This document shows, in pieces, positions 5,604-5,709 of a stretch of DNA of 5,709 nucleotides. The notes beneath the pieces were generated by a model. That model saw only the letters and a program-made list of their open reading frames with translations, had not been told where the DNA came from and searched no databases. The DNA lies in contig JAQVKV010000200.1 in assembly GCA_028694545.1 (NCBI GenBank), positions 1-5,709 of the forward strand. Direction: 5' to 3'. This DNA is from Zavarzinia sp. (GTDB taxonomy: Bacteria; Pseudomonadota; Alphaproteobacteria; Zavarziniales; Zavarziniaceae). The position numbers were made by a program, and so were the translations under genes. Every line of letters begins with the position of its first letter. Position 1 is the first letter of the stretch.

Positions 5604-5709
5604 GGCGGCTCGGCCCGCTTCTCTTCCTGCTCGCGGCACTTGGTGCTTCCGGGGCGGCACGTGCCGATTCCCTGATGAGCGATCTTTCGCAACGCCTGAT
5701 CGCCATCAC
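5600..5709 (+). CDS. TIGR02186-like protein, N-terminal fragment (runs off the right edge)
   Basis: The first 36 codons of a gene that begins with GTG and overlaps the permease stop by four bases (GTGA), so the two are probably cotranscribed and translationally coupled. The visible protein opens with a signal peptide: MRRLG, a hydrophobic core LLFLLAALGASGA, and a probable cleavage after ARA at residue 22. Mature sequence then begins DSLMSDLSQRLIAIT. A TSUP permease followed by a short exported protein that opens with a (E/D)SL..DLS...IAIT-like segment is what I recall for the TIGR02186 / PF09608 family of alphaproteobacterial predicted membrane proteins. Its function is unknown; the pairing suggests an accessory role in the same transport process. 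The family call rests on few residues. Confidence 0.72.
   Translation, partial: MRRLGPLLFLLAALGASGAARADSLMSDLSQRLIAI

Noticed and set aside
4557..5660. Minus-strand open frame (367 codons) opposite the permease
   Set aside because: Its product is very rich in His, Asp, Glu and Arg, the typical antisense of a hydrophobic membrane protein in GC-rich DNA.

Overview
The window looks like chromosomal DNA from a high-GC alphaproteobacterium. The reasons are the GC-rich codon use throughout, the TauE/SafE-type permease followed by a TIGR02186-like gene (a pairing I associate with alphaproteobacteria), and a DUF962/Mpo1-like protein of the type common there. A Rhodospirillales-like host is a guess; no rRNA or other phylogenetic marker is present. 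I see no mobile element, tRNA, rRNA or CRISPR array.

Layout. (1) Positions 1-1849, minus strand: a two-gene unit made of a MerR-family regulator (LiuR-like) and an AidB-like acyl-CoA dehydrogenase. They overlap by an ATGA junction, and the dehydrogenase runs off the left edge. (2) Positions 1850-2044: a 195-base divergent spacer. It holds an 18-bp perfect palindrome that covers the -35 region of the regulator's probable promoter, so the operon is probably controlled by its own first gene. (3) Positions 2045-2389, plus strand: a small DUF962/Mpo1-like membrane protein with a strong ribosome binding site. (4) Positions 2400-2435: a strong hairpin with an A-run on one side and a T-run on the other. 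It can serve as a shared terminator for the two convergent genes around it. (5) Positions 2448-4418, minus strand: a secreted M28 aminopeptidase most like Escherichia coli Iap, joined to a C-terminal autotransporter beta-barrel. (6) Positions 4419-4679: a 261-base divergent spacer with two AT-rich palindromes. (7) Positions 4680-5603, plus strand: a TauE/SafE (TSUP) permease. It is coupled by a GTGA overlap to the start of a TIGR02186-like exported or membrane protein that runs off the right edge.

How the parts work together. The left operon most likely belongs to acyl-CoA (fatty acid or branched-chain amino acid) catabolism, with the MerR protein sensing a pathway metabolite. Further catabolic genes would be expected beyond position 1. 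The Mpo1-like gene may also touch lipid chemistry, but it is transcribed separately. The right-hand permease and TIGR02186-like gene form a separate envelope-transport pair, probably for a sulfur-containing or organic anion. The most unusual item is the peptidase: an Iap-type metallo-aminopeptidase apparently displayed on the cell surface by its own barrel.
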